64,000 bases of DNA from Terrimesophilobacter sp964651535 (GTDB lineage Bacteria; Actinomycetota; Actinomycetes; Actinomycetales; Microbacteriaceae): positions 124,001-188,000 of the forward strand of contig CAZYYE010000002.1 of the NCBI GenBank assembly GCA_964651535.1, written 5' to 3'. Positions 7,031-16,012 of this stretch are shown here, in pieces. Below the pieces are notes generated by a model. The model ran no database searches, was not told the DNA's origin, and saw nothing but the letters and a program-made list of their open reading frames with translations. The first letter of the stretch is position 1. Every line of letters starts with the position of its first letter. A program made the position numbers and the translations under genes.

Positions 7031-8730
7031 CCGGTGGCTCCTGCTGGCTCAAGTCCCCGCAACCGGTGAAGCTCTTCTCGCCGCTTCGCCTGCAACACGG
7101 GGTCCGGCACGGGCAGGGACGCGAGCAGCCGTTGCGTGTACGGGTGCTTCGGCGCAACGAGAATGTCTTCCCCGATACCCTCCTCCACGAGTCTGCCCTT
7201 GTACAGCACGGCGATGCGGTCGGCGAGCAAATCCACGACGGCGAGGTCGTGGCTGATGAACAGCGCCGCGAACCCGAACTCGCGCTGAATCTCCGCGAAC
7301 AGCTCCAGCACGCGCGCCTGCACGGACACGTCCAGCGCGCTCGTCGGTTCATCAGCGATGAGGAGTTTCGGCTTCAGGGCGATCGCCCGCGCGAGGCTCG
7401 CCCGTTGGCGCTGCCCGCCGCTCAACTCATGGGGGAATCGATCGCCGTAGCTTTTCGGAAGCTGCACGGCCTCGAGCAATTCGTCCACGCGCGATCTCGC
7501 GGCAGCGGCGTCGCCGGCGTGACCGTGAACGATGAACGGCTCGGCAACACACTGCGCGATGGTCAACAAGGGATTGAAACTCGTTGCCGGGTCCTGGAAC
7601 ACGAAACCGATGTCCTGACGCAACGGGCGGAACGTTCGCTCGCGAACGCCGAGCATCTCGCGGCCGAGCACCGAAAGAGATCCGCCGGTGATCTTCGTGA
7701 GACCCGCGATGGCTCGGCCGATGGTGGTCTTGCCTGACCCGCTCTCGCCGACGAGCCCAAGCACCTCCCGCGCAGAGATCTGGAAATCGACGCCGTCGAC
7801 GGCCCGAAAGCTTCCACGTCCCAAATGGCCCTGATACTCGATGACGAGGTCCTTCGCGACCACGAGCGCCTCGCTCGACGCCGCGGTTGCACGTTCAGCC
7901 GCGCGCTCGCGCGTCTTGATCGTGCCGGCGCCGATGAAGGGCACCGCCGCGAGAAGCCGCTTCGTGTACTCGTGCTTCGGGTGGTGGAACAGCGTGACCG
8001 CTTCCGCCTCTTCCACGATCTTTCCTTGATACATGACGGCGACTCGGTCGGCGAGATCGGCGACGACGCCCATGTTGTGGGTGATGAGCACGATGGCGGC
8101 ATTGAACTCGTCTCGACACCACCGCAACAGATCGAGGATCTCGGCCTGCACCGTGACGTCCAGTGCCGTCGTCGGTTCATCCGCGACGATGATCTCCGGT
8201 TCGAGGACGAGCGCCATGGCGATAACGATGCGCTGCTTCTGGCCGCCCGAGAACTGGTGGGGATAGTAGTCCACGCGGTGCTCCGCGTCGGGGATTCCTA
8301 CGCGTGTGAGGAAGTCGATCGCCTTCGCCCTGGCCTGCGCCCTCGTGTACTTGCCGTGAGCTCGCAAACCTTCCGCGATCTGCCACCCCACGGTGAACAC
8401 CGGGTTGAGGGCTGTGGACGGCTCCTGGAAAACCATGGCCGCGCCCGTGCCCCGGATCTCGCGAAGCCGACTTCCGGACACCCCGATGACGTTGTCGTCG
8501 CCGATCATCACCATGCCCGACGTCGTAGCCGTCTCCGGGAGAAGTCCCAGAATCGTTTTCGCCGTGACGGTCTTTCCGCTGCCGCTTTCGCCAACGATCG
8601 CAAGCACTTCGCCCTTGCGCACCGACAGGCTAACCCCATCCACTGCGCGAACGTCGCCGCCGTCCGTCGCGAACGTCACAACGAGATTGTCGATTTCGAG
8701 GGCCTCGTCGCCCTTCATGAGGGTGCTCAC
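7027..8730 (-). CDS. Dipeptide/oligopeptide-type ABC importer ATPase, DppD-DppF fusion
   Basis: 567-residue protein with two complete ABC domains in tandem. The first has Walker A GESGSGKT at 47-54 and an intact H-loop (VLITHN). The second starts near residue 295 with its own GESGSGKT, LSGGQRQR, LIADEPTSALD and SHDL. Such double ATPases power Dpp/Opp-class permeases for peptides, opines or oligosaccharides. GTG start at 8730 overlaps the dppC-like stop by GTGA. Both domains keep every catalytic residue, so this protein alone could energise the transporter. Confidence 0.95.
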   Translation of the reverse strand: MSTLMKGDEALEIDNLVVTFATDGGDVRAVDGVSLSVRKGEVLAIVGESGSGKTVTAKTILGLLPETATTSGMVMIGDDNVIGVSGSRLREIRGTGAAMVFQEPSTALNPVFTVGWQIAEGLRAHGKYTRAQARAKAIDFLTRVGIPDAEHRVDYYPHQFSGGQKQRIVIAMALVLEPEIIVADEPTTALDVTVQAEILDLLRWCRDEFNAAIVLITHNMGVVADLADRVAVMYQGKIVEEAEAVTLFHHPKHEYTKRLLAAVPFIGAGTIKTRERAAERATAASSEALVVAKDLVIEYQGHLGRGSFRAVDGVDFQISAREVLGLVGESGSGKTTIGRAIAGLTKITGGSLSVLGREMLGVRERTFRPLRQDIGFVFQDPATSFNPLLTIAQCVAEPFIVHGHAGDAAAARSRVDELLEAVQLPKSYGDRFPHELSGGQRQRASLARAIALKPKLLIADEPTSALDVSVQARVLELFAEIQREFGFAALFISHDLAVVDLLADRIAVLYKGRLVEEGIGEDILVAPKHPYTQRLLASLPVPDPVLQAKRREELHRLRGLEPAGATG

Positions 8731-9713
8731 AGATCCTCCTCCAGCTCATCCACATCCGAGACGCCCGCCCCGCTCGCGAGGGCACGATGGCGAGTGCGCA
8801 GCCGCGGGTCGGCGAGGTCGTTGAGGCTCTCCCCCACGAGCGTGATGCCGAGAACGACAAGCACGATGGCGGTGCCGGGGAAAATCGAGGTCCACCAGAT
8901 GCCGGCCGCGACATCCGAAATCGATTTGTTGAGGTCGAAACCCCACTCCGCCGCGGCGGTCGGTTCAATGCCGAACCCGAGGAACCCGAGCCCGGCAAGC
9001 GTCAGGATCGCTTCGGAGGCATTCAGCGTGAGGATGAGCGGCAGCGTCCTCGTCGAGTTGCGCAGCACGTGGCGGAACATCACGCGCGCGTTGCTCGCGC
9101 CGATGACCTTCGCCGATTCGACGAACGCCTCCGACTTCATGCGCACGGTCTCCGACCGGATGACGCGGAAGTACTGGGGGATGAACACGACTGTGATCGA
9201 GATCGCCGCGGCCATGAGCCCGGTGAACAGGCCGGAACGGCCCCCCGAAATCACGATCGACATGACGATCGCGAGGAGCAGCGACGGGAACGCGTACACG
9301 GCGTCCGCGACCACGACGAGTACCCGGTCGAGCCACCCGCCGAAGTACCCCGAGACGAGACCCAGGATCACCCCGGCGAACACCGAGAGGGCTACCGCGA
9401 TGACGATGACGAGGACGGCGGTTTGAGCACCCCAGATCACGCGCGACAGCACATCGTATCCACCCACCGTCGTACCGAGGAGGTGGCGGCCCCCCGGTGG
9501 AAGCTGCGCTCCGAAAACTCCGTTCTCGTCGCTCAATTGCGAATAGCCGAACGGAGCGAGCCCCTGGGCGAAGGCCGCAGTGAGCAGGAAGATCGCGATG
9601 ATCACGAGGCCGGCGACGAGCATTCCCCGCTGCCAACCGACGCTTTGCTTCAGTTCGCGCAGGAGCGGCAGCCGCGACCAGATTGTCGGCTTCGCAATAG
9701 ACGACGTCGTCAC
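8727..9713 (-). CDS. ABC importer permease, DppC-like
   Basis: Integral membrane permease of 328 residues with about six membrane spans. The N-terminal OppC-type segment has the first span near residues 35-55. The binding-protein-dependent transport domain contains the coupling-helix EAA-like stretch ESAKVIGASNARVMFRHVLRN. It pairs with the DppB-like protein encoded immediately upstream to form the translocation pore. GTG start at 9713, one base after the dppB-like stop. An Asp/Glu-rich hydrophilic C-terminal tail follows the last span. Confidence 0.93.
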   Translation of the reverse strand: MTTSSIAKPTIWSRLPLLRELKQSVGWQRGMLVAGLVIIAIFLLTAAFAQGLAPFGYSQLSDENGVFGAQLPPGGRHLLGTTVGGYDVLSRVIWGAQTAVLVIVIAVALSVFAGVILGLVSGYFGGWLDRVLVVVADAVYAFPSLLLAIVMSIVISGGRSGLFTGLMAAAISITVVFIPQYFRVIRSETVRMKSEAFVESAKVIGASNARVMFRHVLRNSTRTLPLILTLNASEAILTLAGLGFLGFGIEPTAAAEWGFDLNKSISDVAAGIWWTSIFPGTAIVLVVLGITLVGESLNDLADPRLRTRHRALASGAGVSDVDELEEDL

Positions 9714-9714
9714 G

Positions 9715-10815
9715 TCAGTACCTCACTCTCGGGTCGATGAGCGCCGCGATGATGTCGACGACGAAGTTCGTCACAGCCACCACGACCGCGAGGAACACAA
9801 CGATTCCTTGAACCGCGACGAAGTCCCTGGCTTTGATGAACTCCACGAGAGTGAAACCGAGTCCCTTCCACTCGAACGTCGTCTCGGTGAGGATCGCACC
9901 GCCGAGAAGCAACGCGATCTGGAGGCCGATGACCGTGATGATGGGCACGAGCGCCGGCTTGTACGCGTGCTTGCGCACGAGCCTGAATTCCCGCACACCG
10001 CGCGATCTGGCGGCGTCAACATAGTCCTGGCCGAGCGTTCCGATGACATTGAGCCGAACGAGCCGCAGGAATATCCCCGCGGTGAGGAGCCCCAGCGCGA
10101 GTCCGGGAAGAATCGCGTGCGCGAGGACATCCCCGAAGTCCGCGGGGTTGCCGGTCCGCAGGGCGTCGATGAGGTAGATATTCGTCGGATGGTCGAGGAA
10201 CTGAAGATTCAATTCCGTCCGCGGCGACGCTCGGCCGTTCACCGGAAGCACCTTGAGCCACACGGAGAACACGAGCTTGAGAAGAAGGCCAGCGAAGAAC
10301 ACGGGGGTTGCGTAGAACAGGATCGCGACGACCCGCAGCATGGCGTCTGGCCAGCGGTCGCGCAGGTACGCGGCGAGCATCCCCAGCGGGATGCCGACGA
10401 TGAACGCGACGATGAGCGCGTAGAACGCGAGTTCGAGAGTCGCTGCACCCTTCTCGAACACGATTTGGGAAATCTGCTGGTTCGTCGTGAGCGTCGTACC
10501 GAAGTTGCCCGTGAACAATTGCCCGAGATACTCGAAGTACTGGATGAAAATGGGGCGGTCATACCCCGCGGCGTGAATGCGTTCCGCCAACTGATCAGGG
10601 GGAAGCCGCCCGCCGAGGGCCGCGGTGATCGGATCGCCGATCAAGTGCATGAGCAGGAACACCATCGACACGAGGATGAACACGGTCGGAAGGATCAGAA
10701 GCAATCGAATGATGATGTACCGGCCGAGCTTCCCGCCCGAACCCTTCGACTTCGCCGACTGATCCGATTGAATTTCCGGATCAGGAGCTTCTGAAACTGC
10801 GGTGGTTGTCATCAT
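9715..10815 (-). CDS. ABC importer permease, DppB-like
   Basis: Integral membrane permease of about 366 residues. The N-terminal signal-anchor RYIIIRLLLILPTVFILVSM is typical of DppB/OppB. The coupling segment DAARSRGVREFRLVRKHAYK and the motif GGAILTETTFEWKGLG are characteristic of the family. The frame is open to a TTG at 10842, but the paired ATGs at 10815/10812 are closer to the usual start; no strong ribosome site decides. The gene is separated from the binding-protein gene by a hairpin that probably lowers its expression relative to the binding protein. Confidence 0.92.
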   Translation of the reverse strand: MMTTTAVSEAPDPEIQSDQSAKSKGSGGKLGRYIIIRLLLILPTVFILVSMVFLLMHLIGDPITAALGGRLPPDQLAERIHAAGYDRPIFIQYFEYLGQLFTGNFGTTLTTNQQISQIVFEKGAATLELAFYALIVAFIVGIPLGMLAAYLRDRWPDAMLRVVAILFYATPVFFAGLLLKLVFSVWLKVLPVNGRASPRTELNLQFLDHPTNIYLIDALRTGNPADFGDVLAHAILPGLALGLLTAGIFLRLVRLNVIGTLGQDYVDAARSRGVREFRLVRKHAYKPALVPIITVIGLQIALLLGGAILTETTFEWKGLGFTLVEFIKARDFVAVQGIVVFLAVVVAVTNFVVDIIAALIDPRVRY

Positions 10816-10873
10816 TGCCAATCGTTGCCCACGAACACTCAAACTCGGTGAAGAGAAACTGCAAGAAAAGGGA

Positions 10874-10906
10874 GGGGGCGATCCGCAGCTTTCGCGGACC
10901 GCCCCC
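10874..10906 (-). terminator. Hairpin terminator/attenuator between binding-protein and permease genes
   Basis: GGGGGCG(G)TCCGC and GCGGA(T)CGCCCCC form a strong stem downstream of the binding-protein gene, followed on the minus strand by TCCCTTTTC. Partial termination here would make excess binding protein over permeases, a common arrangement in ABC importer operons. Confidence 0.75.
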
Positions 10907-10943
10907 AGTAACGGCTCTTCGATAGTAGCCGCCTTGGTGCGTC

Positions 10944-12575
10944 CTACTTGCTCAGCACGTTGAAGCGGAACTTGAAGGAGGCGTCGAGTGTTTCATCCAC
11001 GCCCTTCACGTCCTTGCCTGCAACGACGACCTGCGCACCCTGAAGCATCGGCAGGGTCGACAGCTGTTCAGCGACCTTCTCCTGGATGTCTTCGATCATG
11101 CCCTTGCGGGTCGCGGGGTCGCCTTCAGTGGCCTGGCCCTGAATCAACGTGTCGATCGCCGGGTCGCTGAAGTGGTTCTTCAGGAAGTTGTCCGTCTGGA
11201 AGAACGGCGACAGGTAGTTGTCAGCGTCCGAGTAGTCCGGGAACCAGCCGAGCTGGTACAGCGGGTACACGTCAGCTGAGCGATCCTTGGAGTACTGGAC
11301 CCACTCCGTCGACTGCAGGTTCACCGTGAACAGTCCGGAGGACTCGAGCTGCGACTTGATGAGCGCATACTCATCGCCCGAGCTCGCACCGTAGTGGTCA
11401 GGGTTGTACTGCAGGTTGAGAGTCACCGGCGTGGTGACACCAGCGGCGTCGAGAGTCGACTTCGCCTTGTCAGCATCCGGGCCGCCGTTTCCGTCGCCGT
11501 AGAGATCCTTGAGAACCTCGGTGGCACCGGTGAGACCGGCCGGAACGTAGGAGTACAGCGGCAGGTAGGTGCCCTTGTAAACCTGGTTCGCGATCGCTTC
11601 GCGGTCGATGAGGTCGGCAATCGCCTGGCGCACCGCGAGCGACTTCGCCGGGTCGGCTTCCGCAGTTGCAGCGCCGAACGGCATCGTGTTGAAGTTGAAG
11701 ACGATGTAGCGAATCTCGCCACCCGGGCCCTTGTGCACAACGACGTTGTCATTGCCCGACAGGCTTTCGATGTCGGTCGCAGACAGGCTGCGGGTCGCGA
11801 CGTCGATGTTGCCTTCCTGAACGTCCAGCTTCATATTCGACTGGTCCGCGTAGTACTTCAGGTTGATCGTGGCCGTCTTCGGCTTGCCAAGGAGACCCTG
11901 GTAGCCGTCATAGGCCTTGAACTGGACAAGTTCGTTGAACTTGTAGCTCGAGATCACGTACGGACCCGCGAACGCGTTGCCGTCAACGATTTCCTGGTCG
12001 GTCGTGAGCGCGTCCGCCGAGAACACGTCCTCGTCCACGATCGGACCGGCAGGGCTGGAGAGGATCTGCGGCCAAATCTGGTCGTTTCCGGCCTTGAGGT
12101 GGAAGACGACGGTGAGGTCATCCTTCACTTCGGTGCTGTCGAGGTTGTACAGCAGCGTCGACGGGCCGTTGTCCGCCGCGATCTTGAGCTGGCGGTCGAA
12201 GCTGAACTTCACGTCCGAAGCGGTCAGGTCGTTGCCGTTGGCCCACTTGAGACCGGACTTGAGTTTGACCGTGTACTCGGTGGGCGACGTGAACTCCGCG
12301 GACTCGGCAATGTCAGGGTTCACATCGGAGCTTCCCGGGTTCGAGTTCATGAGGAACGGGAACACGTTGTTCATGATGAAGAACGAGCCATTGTCATACG
12401 AGCCGGCAGGGTCAAGCGTTGTGACCTTGTCCGTCGTACCTACCGTGATCGTGCCCGACGTACCGGAATCACCGGAATCGGTTCCTGCCGCGCAGCCGCT
12501 GAGCGCCATCGCTGCAATGGCAACGCCACTGAGCGCGGCGAGCGACCGCTTTCGGATCGTGGATGCGGATGTCAT
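10944..12575 (-). CDS. ABC importer substrate-binding lipoprotein, family 5 (DppA/OppA-like)
   Basis: 543-residue extracytoplasmic solute-binding protein. A lipoprotein signal peptide with lipobox ALSGC ends at Cys28, so it is anchored outside the membrane. The mature part has the family-5 features, including the segment GNDLTASDVKFSFDR and a long C-terminal lobe. Solutes of the family are peptides, opines, glutathione or oligosaccharides; the specificity cannot be read here. ATG 12575 is chosen over an in-frame start at 12662 because it begins the signal peptide and has GAGAGG upstream. First gene of the seven-gene operon. Confidence 0.94.
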   Translation of the reverse strand: MTSASTIRKRSLAALSGVAIAAMALSGCAAGTDSGDSGTSGTITVGTTDKVTTLDPAGSYDNGSFFIMNNVFPFLMNSNPGSSDVNPDIAESAEFTSPTEYTVKLKSGLKWANGNDLTASDVKFSFDRQLKIAADNGPSTLLYNLDSTEVKDDLTVVFHLKAGNDQIWPQILSSPAGPIVDEDVFSADALTTDQEIVDGNAFAGPYVISSYKFNELVQFKAYDGYQGLLGKPKTATINLKYYADQSNMKLDVQEGNIDVATRSLSATDIESLSGNDNVVVHKGPGGEIRYIVFNFNTMPFGAATAEADPAKSLAVRQAIADLIDREAIANQVYKGTYLPLYSYVPAGLTGATEVLKDLYGDGNGGPDADKAKSTLDAAGVTTPVTLNLQYNPDHYGASSGDEYALIKSQLESSGLFTVNLQSTEWVQYSKDRSADVYPLYQLGWFPDYSDADNYLSPFFQTDNFLKNHFSDPAIDTLIQGQATEGDPATRKGMIEDIQEKVAEQLSTLPMLQGAQVVVAGKDVKGVDETLDASFKFRFNVLSK

Positions 12576-12759
12576 ATCCGTGATACCTCTCTCTGTTGTG
12601 AGATACCACCACAGCCAAAGTGGGCTGAGGCGGGGTAAACCCCGTGGCGTGCAGGTAAGCACGTCGCAGGTCGTGTGTATTACTTACTTGATAACACGGT
12701 TTGCTGTGCTGGCGGACACTGAGCGCGTCATTGCGGCCCAATATTTATTGTTCTGCAAC
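12576..12759 (-). promoter_or_regulatory. Upstream region of the ABC importer operon with inverted repeats
   Basis: The 184-bp gap between dnaG and the binding-protein gene must hold the operon promoter. It contains a GTGTTAT...ATACAC semi-palindrome at about 12674-12696 that could be an operator. Nearer the gene is a small CGGGG-TAAA-CCCCG hairpin at 12631-12644. No convincing -35/-10 pair could be fixed. Confidence 0.4.
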
Positions 12760-14679
12760 CTAATCTCCGATGAGCGCGCGCCGCTCGGCCTCGACGCTCA
12801 TGAGTTCGCGCTGGAGTTCCCGGTACCGATCCGGTTCGGCGCTCGCGTCGGTCCGTTGGAGTCGACCGAGCAAGTCTGCTTTCATGGCGAGCAAATCGCG
12901 TCCGATGAGGGAAGCAACGACTCCACGGCAATAGATGGAAAGTTCCCTTCCCGCTTTGTCCGGAATCGGTGCGACGACGAGTTGGCTGACGATGCCCGCG
13001 AAACCCTGCGGCACTTCCTCCACAATCCTTTCGACCCAGTTCGGTGCCGCGAACGCATCCATGCTCGCGGCGACGGCGTCGCGGACGACGGCGAGCGTCG
13101 TATTCGTGAACGCGACAGAGCCGATCCGCATGCCCAGCTCCTGACCGACGGCGTCCGGATGCTGAAGCACGGCCATGAGCGCATCGCGCTCGAGTCTCGT
13201 CACCGGATCGGTGGGCAAGTGGGTGATCGACGGGCCGGGGGCGATGGCCTGGTCCCCCCGGCCTTCGCCGGTCCCCTGCGACTGGGCCCTGTCGTGTCGG
13301 AACCGGTCCGATTCGGGACCCCACGCGCGCGAATCTTCTTGCCGGTTCCGGGCAGACGCGGTCACAGCCCTCATGACCTCCTGCGGATCCACGCCGATCC
13401 ACCCTGCAAGGTTTCGGACATAACCGCTGTGCATCGCTTGATCGCGAATGCTCGCGATGACCGGCGCCGCCGCCGCCATGGCGCCGGATCGGCCCTCCAC
13501 CGTCTCCAGGTCGAACGACGAGAGCACGCGCTTGATCATGAACTCGAACATGGGCTTGCGCTCGTCGATGAGCCGTCGGAGGGCATCGTCCCCTCTGGCC
13601 AGCCGCAAGTCGCACGGGTCCAATCCGTCCGGAGCGACCGCAACGTAAGTCTGGGCGGCGAATCGCTGTTCTTCGGCGAACGCGCGGCTTGCCGCCTTTT
13701 GCCCTGCCTCATCCGGATCGAACGTGAAAATGACCTCGCCGAGGCCGTGCGAGTCGGCATTGTCGACATCGCCCAGTACGCGCCTGATGACCTTGATGTG
13801 GTCGACGCCGAACGCGGTGCCGCACGTCGCGACGGCCGTCGTCACACCCGCGATGTGGCACGCCATCACGTCCGTGTAGCCCTCGACGAGGACGACCCGC
13901 TTGCTTCGGGAAATGTCACGTTTGGCCAAATCGAGTCCGTACAGCACTTGCGACTTGTGATACACGAGAGTCTCGGGGGTGTTGAGGTATTTCGGACCCT
14001 GGTCGTCGTCCAGCAGTTTGCGCGCGCCGAAACCGAGCGTCTGTCCGGTCGTGTCGCGGATAGGCCACAGGAGACGGCCGCGGAAGCGATCGTAGGTCCC
14101 CCGGTCCCCTTCGACGATGAGGCCGGCTGCGAGCATCTCTTCCACGCTGAATCCGAGAGTCTTCAGGTGCGAACCGAGCGCGTCGTAGCTTTTCGGCGCG
14201 AAGCCGATGCCAAATTGGGCGGCAGCGGCGGCGTCGAAACCGCGGGCGCCGAGGAATGCGCGCCCGGGCTCGGCGGCCGGAGTCGTCAACTGGGCGGCGA
14301 AAAATTCGGCGGCGGCCCGGTTCGCTGCGAGCAGGCGAGCGCGATTGCCGCGGTCGGCCGTTGCGGCGCCGCCATCCTCGTAATGGAGTTCCACGCCGAC
14401 CCTCGCGGCCATCCGCTCGACAGCTTCGCTGAACGTGACATGATCCATTTTCTGCAGGAACGTGAACACATCGCCGTCTTCGCCGCAACCGAAGCAGTGA
14501 TACCGGCCGACCTGTTGGCGCACGTGGAAACTCGGACTGCGTTCATCGTGGAACGGGCACAATCCCTTGAGGGAACCGACGCCCGCGCTCTTGAGAGTCA
14601 CATAGTCCCCCACGATGTCGGCAATGTTGATCCGCGAACGCACCTCGTCGATGTCGCTTCTGCGGATCAGGCCTGCCAT
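12760..14679 (-). CDS. dnaG: DNA primase DnaG
   Basis: 639-residue primase that lays RNA primers at the replication fork. The N-terminal CHC2 zinc-binding domain shows CPFH and CFGC at about 41-65. The Toprim core carries LVEGYTDVM and FDPDEAG with the metal-binding acidic residues. The C-terminal third is the DnaB-helicase interaction region and includes a low-complexity linker. Its start ATG lies 6 nt after a TAGAAT -10 box inside the gap to dgt, so the gene has its own leaderless promoter besides possible readthrough from dgt. The long plus-strand frame over it is a shadow. Confidence 0.96.
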   Translation of the reverse strand: MAGLIRRSDIDEVRSRINIADIVGDYVTLKSAGVGSLKGLCPFHDERSPSFHVRQQVGRYHCFGCGEDGDVFTFLQKMDHVTFSEAVERMAARVGVELHYEDGGAATADRGNRARLLAANRAAAEFFAAQLTTPAAEPGRAFLGARGFDAAAAAQFGIGFAPKSYDALGSHLKTLGFSVEEMLAAGLIVEGDRGTYDRFRGRLLWPIRDTTGQTLGFGARKLLDDDQGPKYLNTPETLVYHKSQVLYGLDLAKRDISRSKRVVLVEGYTDVMACHIAGVTTAVATCGTAFGVDHIKVIRRVLGDVDNADSHGLGEVIFTFDPDEAGQKAASRAFAEEQRFAAQTYVAVAPDGLDPCDLRLARGDDALRRLIDERKPMFEFMIKRVLSSFDLETVEGRSGAMAAAAPVIASIRDQAMHSGYVRNLAGWIGVDPQEVMRAVTASARNRQEDSRAWGPESDRFRHDRAQSQGTGEGRGDQAIAPGPSITHLPTDPVTRLERDALMAVLQHPDAVGQELGMRIGSVAFTNTTLAVVRDAVAASMDAFAAPNWVERIVEEVPQGFAGIVSQLVVAPIPDKAGRELSIYCRGVVASLIGRDLLAMKADLLGRLQRTDASAEPDRYRELQRELMSVEAERRALIGD

Positions 14680-14691
14680 GCCTAGATTCTA
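14680..14691 (-). promoter_or_regulatory. dnaG leaderless promoter (-10 box)
   Basis: TAGAAT at 14691-14686 is followed by six bases and the dnaG ATG, placing the predicted transcription start on the start codon. Confidence 0.6.
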
Positions 14692-14704
14692 GGTGCGGGG
14701 ATCC

Positions 14705-16012
14705 TCACGTGCCGGGCCCGGTACCCCGGCCGCCGACCAGGGTGCGGTGCCAGGAGTTGGCGGACTGGTCCGTGAGGCTCGCCACCTGGTCGACGACGGC
14801 CCTCTTGCGCGCCGCGTCATCGGCGGCATCGTGCCAGTCGGCGGCGAATCCCGCATCCAACGACTCCGGACCGCGCTCCAGCAGGGCGTCGGCGAGTTCC
14901 ATGATCGTGTCGCGCTGGCGCGCATACACGGGCTTGCGCTCATTCGTCGACATGACGTTCGCGGCCACGATGCCTTTGAGCACGGCGATCTCTGCGCGAA
15001 TCTCCCTCGGCACGACCACGTCCGCGCCGAACCGCGCGAGATGTTCGGCATCGTGGGCCGCGAGAGTCGCCTGCGTGGCGATGCCCGCGAATCTCCCGAT
15101 GAGCTGGCTCGTGAGGTTCTTGAGCCTGCCTTGCGCCGCGCGGGTGCCGTCGTACTCGTCGATCCACGATTCGAGGGAGTCGAGGCGGTCGAACGCGGCG
15201 ATGAGCTCGTCATGATCCAACTCGCCGCCGATCCACGCGAACATGGAATCGACGAGGTCGTCATGGTTGACGCGCGCGCCGAGGGCAGGCACATCGATGT
15301 AGCCGCCGACGATGGCATCCTCGAAATCGTGCACCGAATACGCGATGTCGTCGGAGAGGTCCATCACTTGAGCTTCAATGCACAATTGGCGGGTGGGGGC
15401 GCCATCCCTGAGCCAGAGGAACGCGGCGGTGTCGTCGAGGTAGAACCCGAACTTCGCCCGGCCGGACGGATCGCCGATCGCGCTCTCCGCGGGCCACGGA
15501 TACTTGCAGCTCGCGTCGAGGCTCGCGCGCGTGAGATTCAAACCGTACGAGCGACCGTCCGTGGCGAACACCTTCGGCTCGATTCGGGTGAGAACCCGCA
15601 GCGTCTGCGCATTCCCTTCGAACCCGCCGATGTCCGTGCACCACGCGTTGAGAGCCCTCTCGCCATTGTGTCCGAACGGCGGGTGCCCGAGGTCGTGGGC
15701 GAGGCACGCGGTATCCACGACATCCGGGTCGAGACCGAGGCTGGAGGCGAGCTCCCTCCCGACTTGCGCGACCTCGAGCGAATGCGTCAATCTGTTGCGC
15801 GCGTTGTCGATGCCGGCCGTCGGGCTGAGCACTTGCGTTTTCGCGGCGAGGCGGCGCAGTGCGCTCGAGTGCAGGACGCGCGCTCGATCCCTCGCAAAAT
15901 CGCTGCGCCTCGTGGAGTGCTGTTCCGGCATCCAGCGGGCGGCGTCATGGGCGGTGTACCCGTCCGGCCGCGGTGGGGTGCCTGAGTTCTTCGAATGACT
16001 CGGCTCAGCCAC
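14705..16012 (-). CDS. dgt: Deoxyguanosinetriphosphate triphosphohydrolase (HD domain)
   Basis: 435-residue dNTP triphosphohydrolase that removes triphosphate from deoxynucleotides and so shapes the dNTP pool. The HD-domain metal ligands are visible: His in RLTHSLEVAQV and the His-Asp pair in CLAHDLGHPPFGH. The later Asp lies in MDLSDDIAYSVHDFED. The frame continues open upstream to 16690, but that part is antisense-like shadow of dusB. GTG 16012 is chosen because it overlaps the dusB stop by 8 bp and gives the family length; ATG at residue 29 is an alternative. Sits between dusB and dnaG, the usual actinobacterial order. Confidence 0.93.
   Translation of the reverse strand: MAEPSHSKNSGTPPRPDGYTAHDAARWMPEQHSTRRSDFARDRARVLHSSALRRLAAKTQVLSPTAGIDNARNRLTHSLEVAQVGRELASSLGLDPDVVDTACLAHDLGHPPFGHNGERALNAWCTDIGGFEGNAQTLRVLTRIEPKVFATDGRSYGLNLTRASLDASCKYPWPAESAIGDPSGRAKFGFYLDDTAAFLWLRDGAPTRQLCIEAQVMDLSDDIAYSVHDFEDAIVGGYIDVPALGARVNHDDLVDSMFAWIGGELDHDELIAAFDRLDSLESWIDEYDGTRAAQGRLKNLTSQLIGRFAGIATQATLAAHDAEHLARFGADVVVPREIRAEIAVLKGIVAANVMSTNERKPVYARQRDTIMELADALLERGPESLDAGFAADWHDAADDAARKRAVVDQVASLTDQSANSWHRTLVGGRGTGPGT

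Noticed and set aside
8787..9740. 317-codon plus-strand frame over the permease genes
   Set aside because: Arg/Glu/His-rich shadow of the DppC-like gene.
11977..14685. 902-codon plus-strand frame antisense to dnaG and the binding-protein gene
   Set aside because: The minus strand encodes clear DnaG and DppA-like proteins; long antisense frames are expected in high-G+C DNA.
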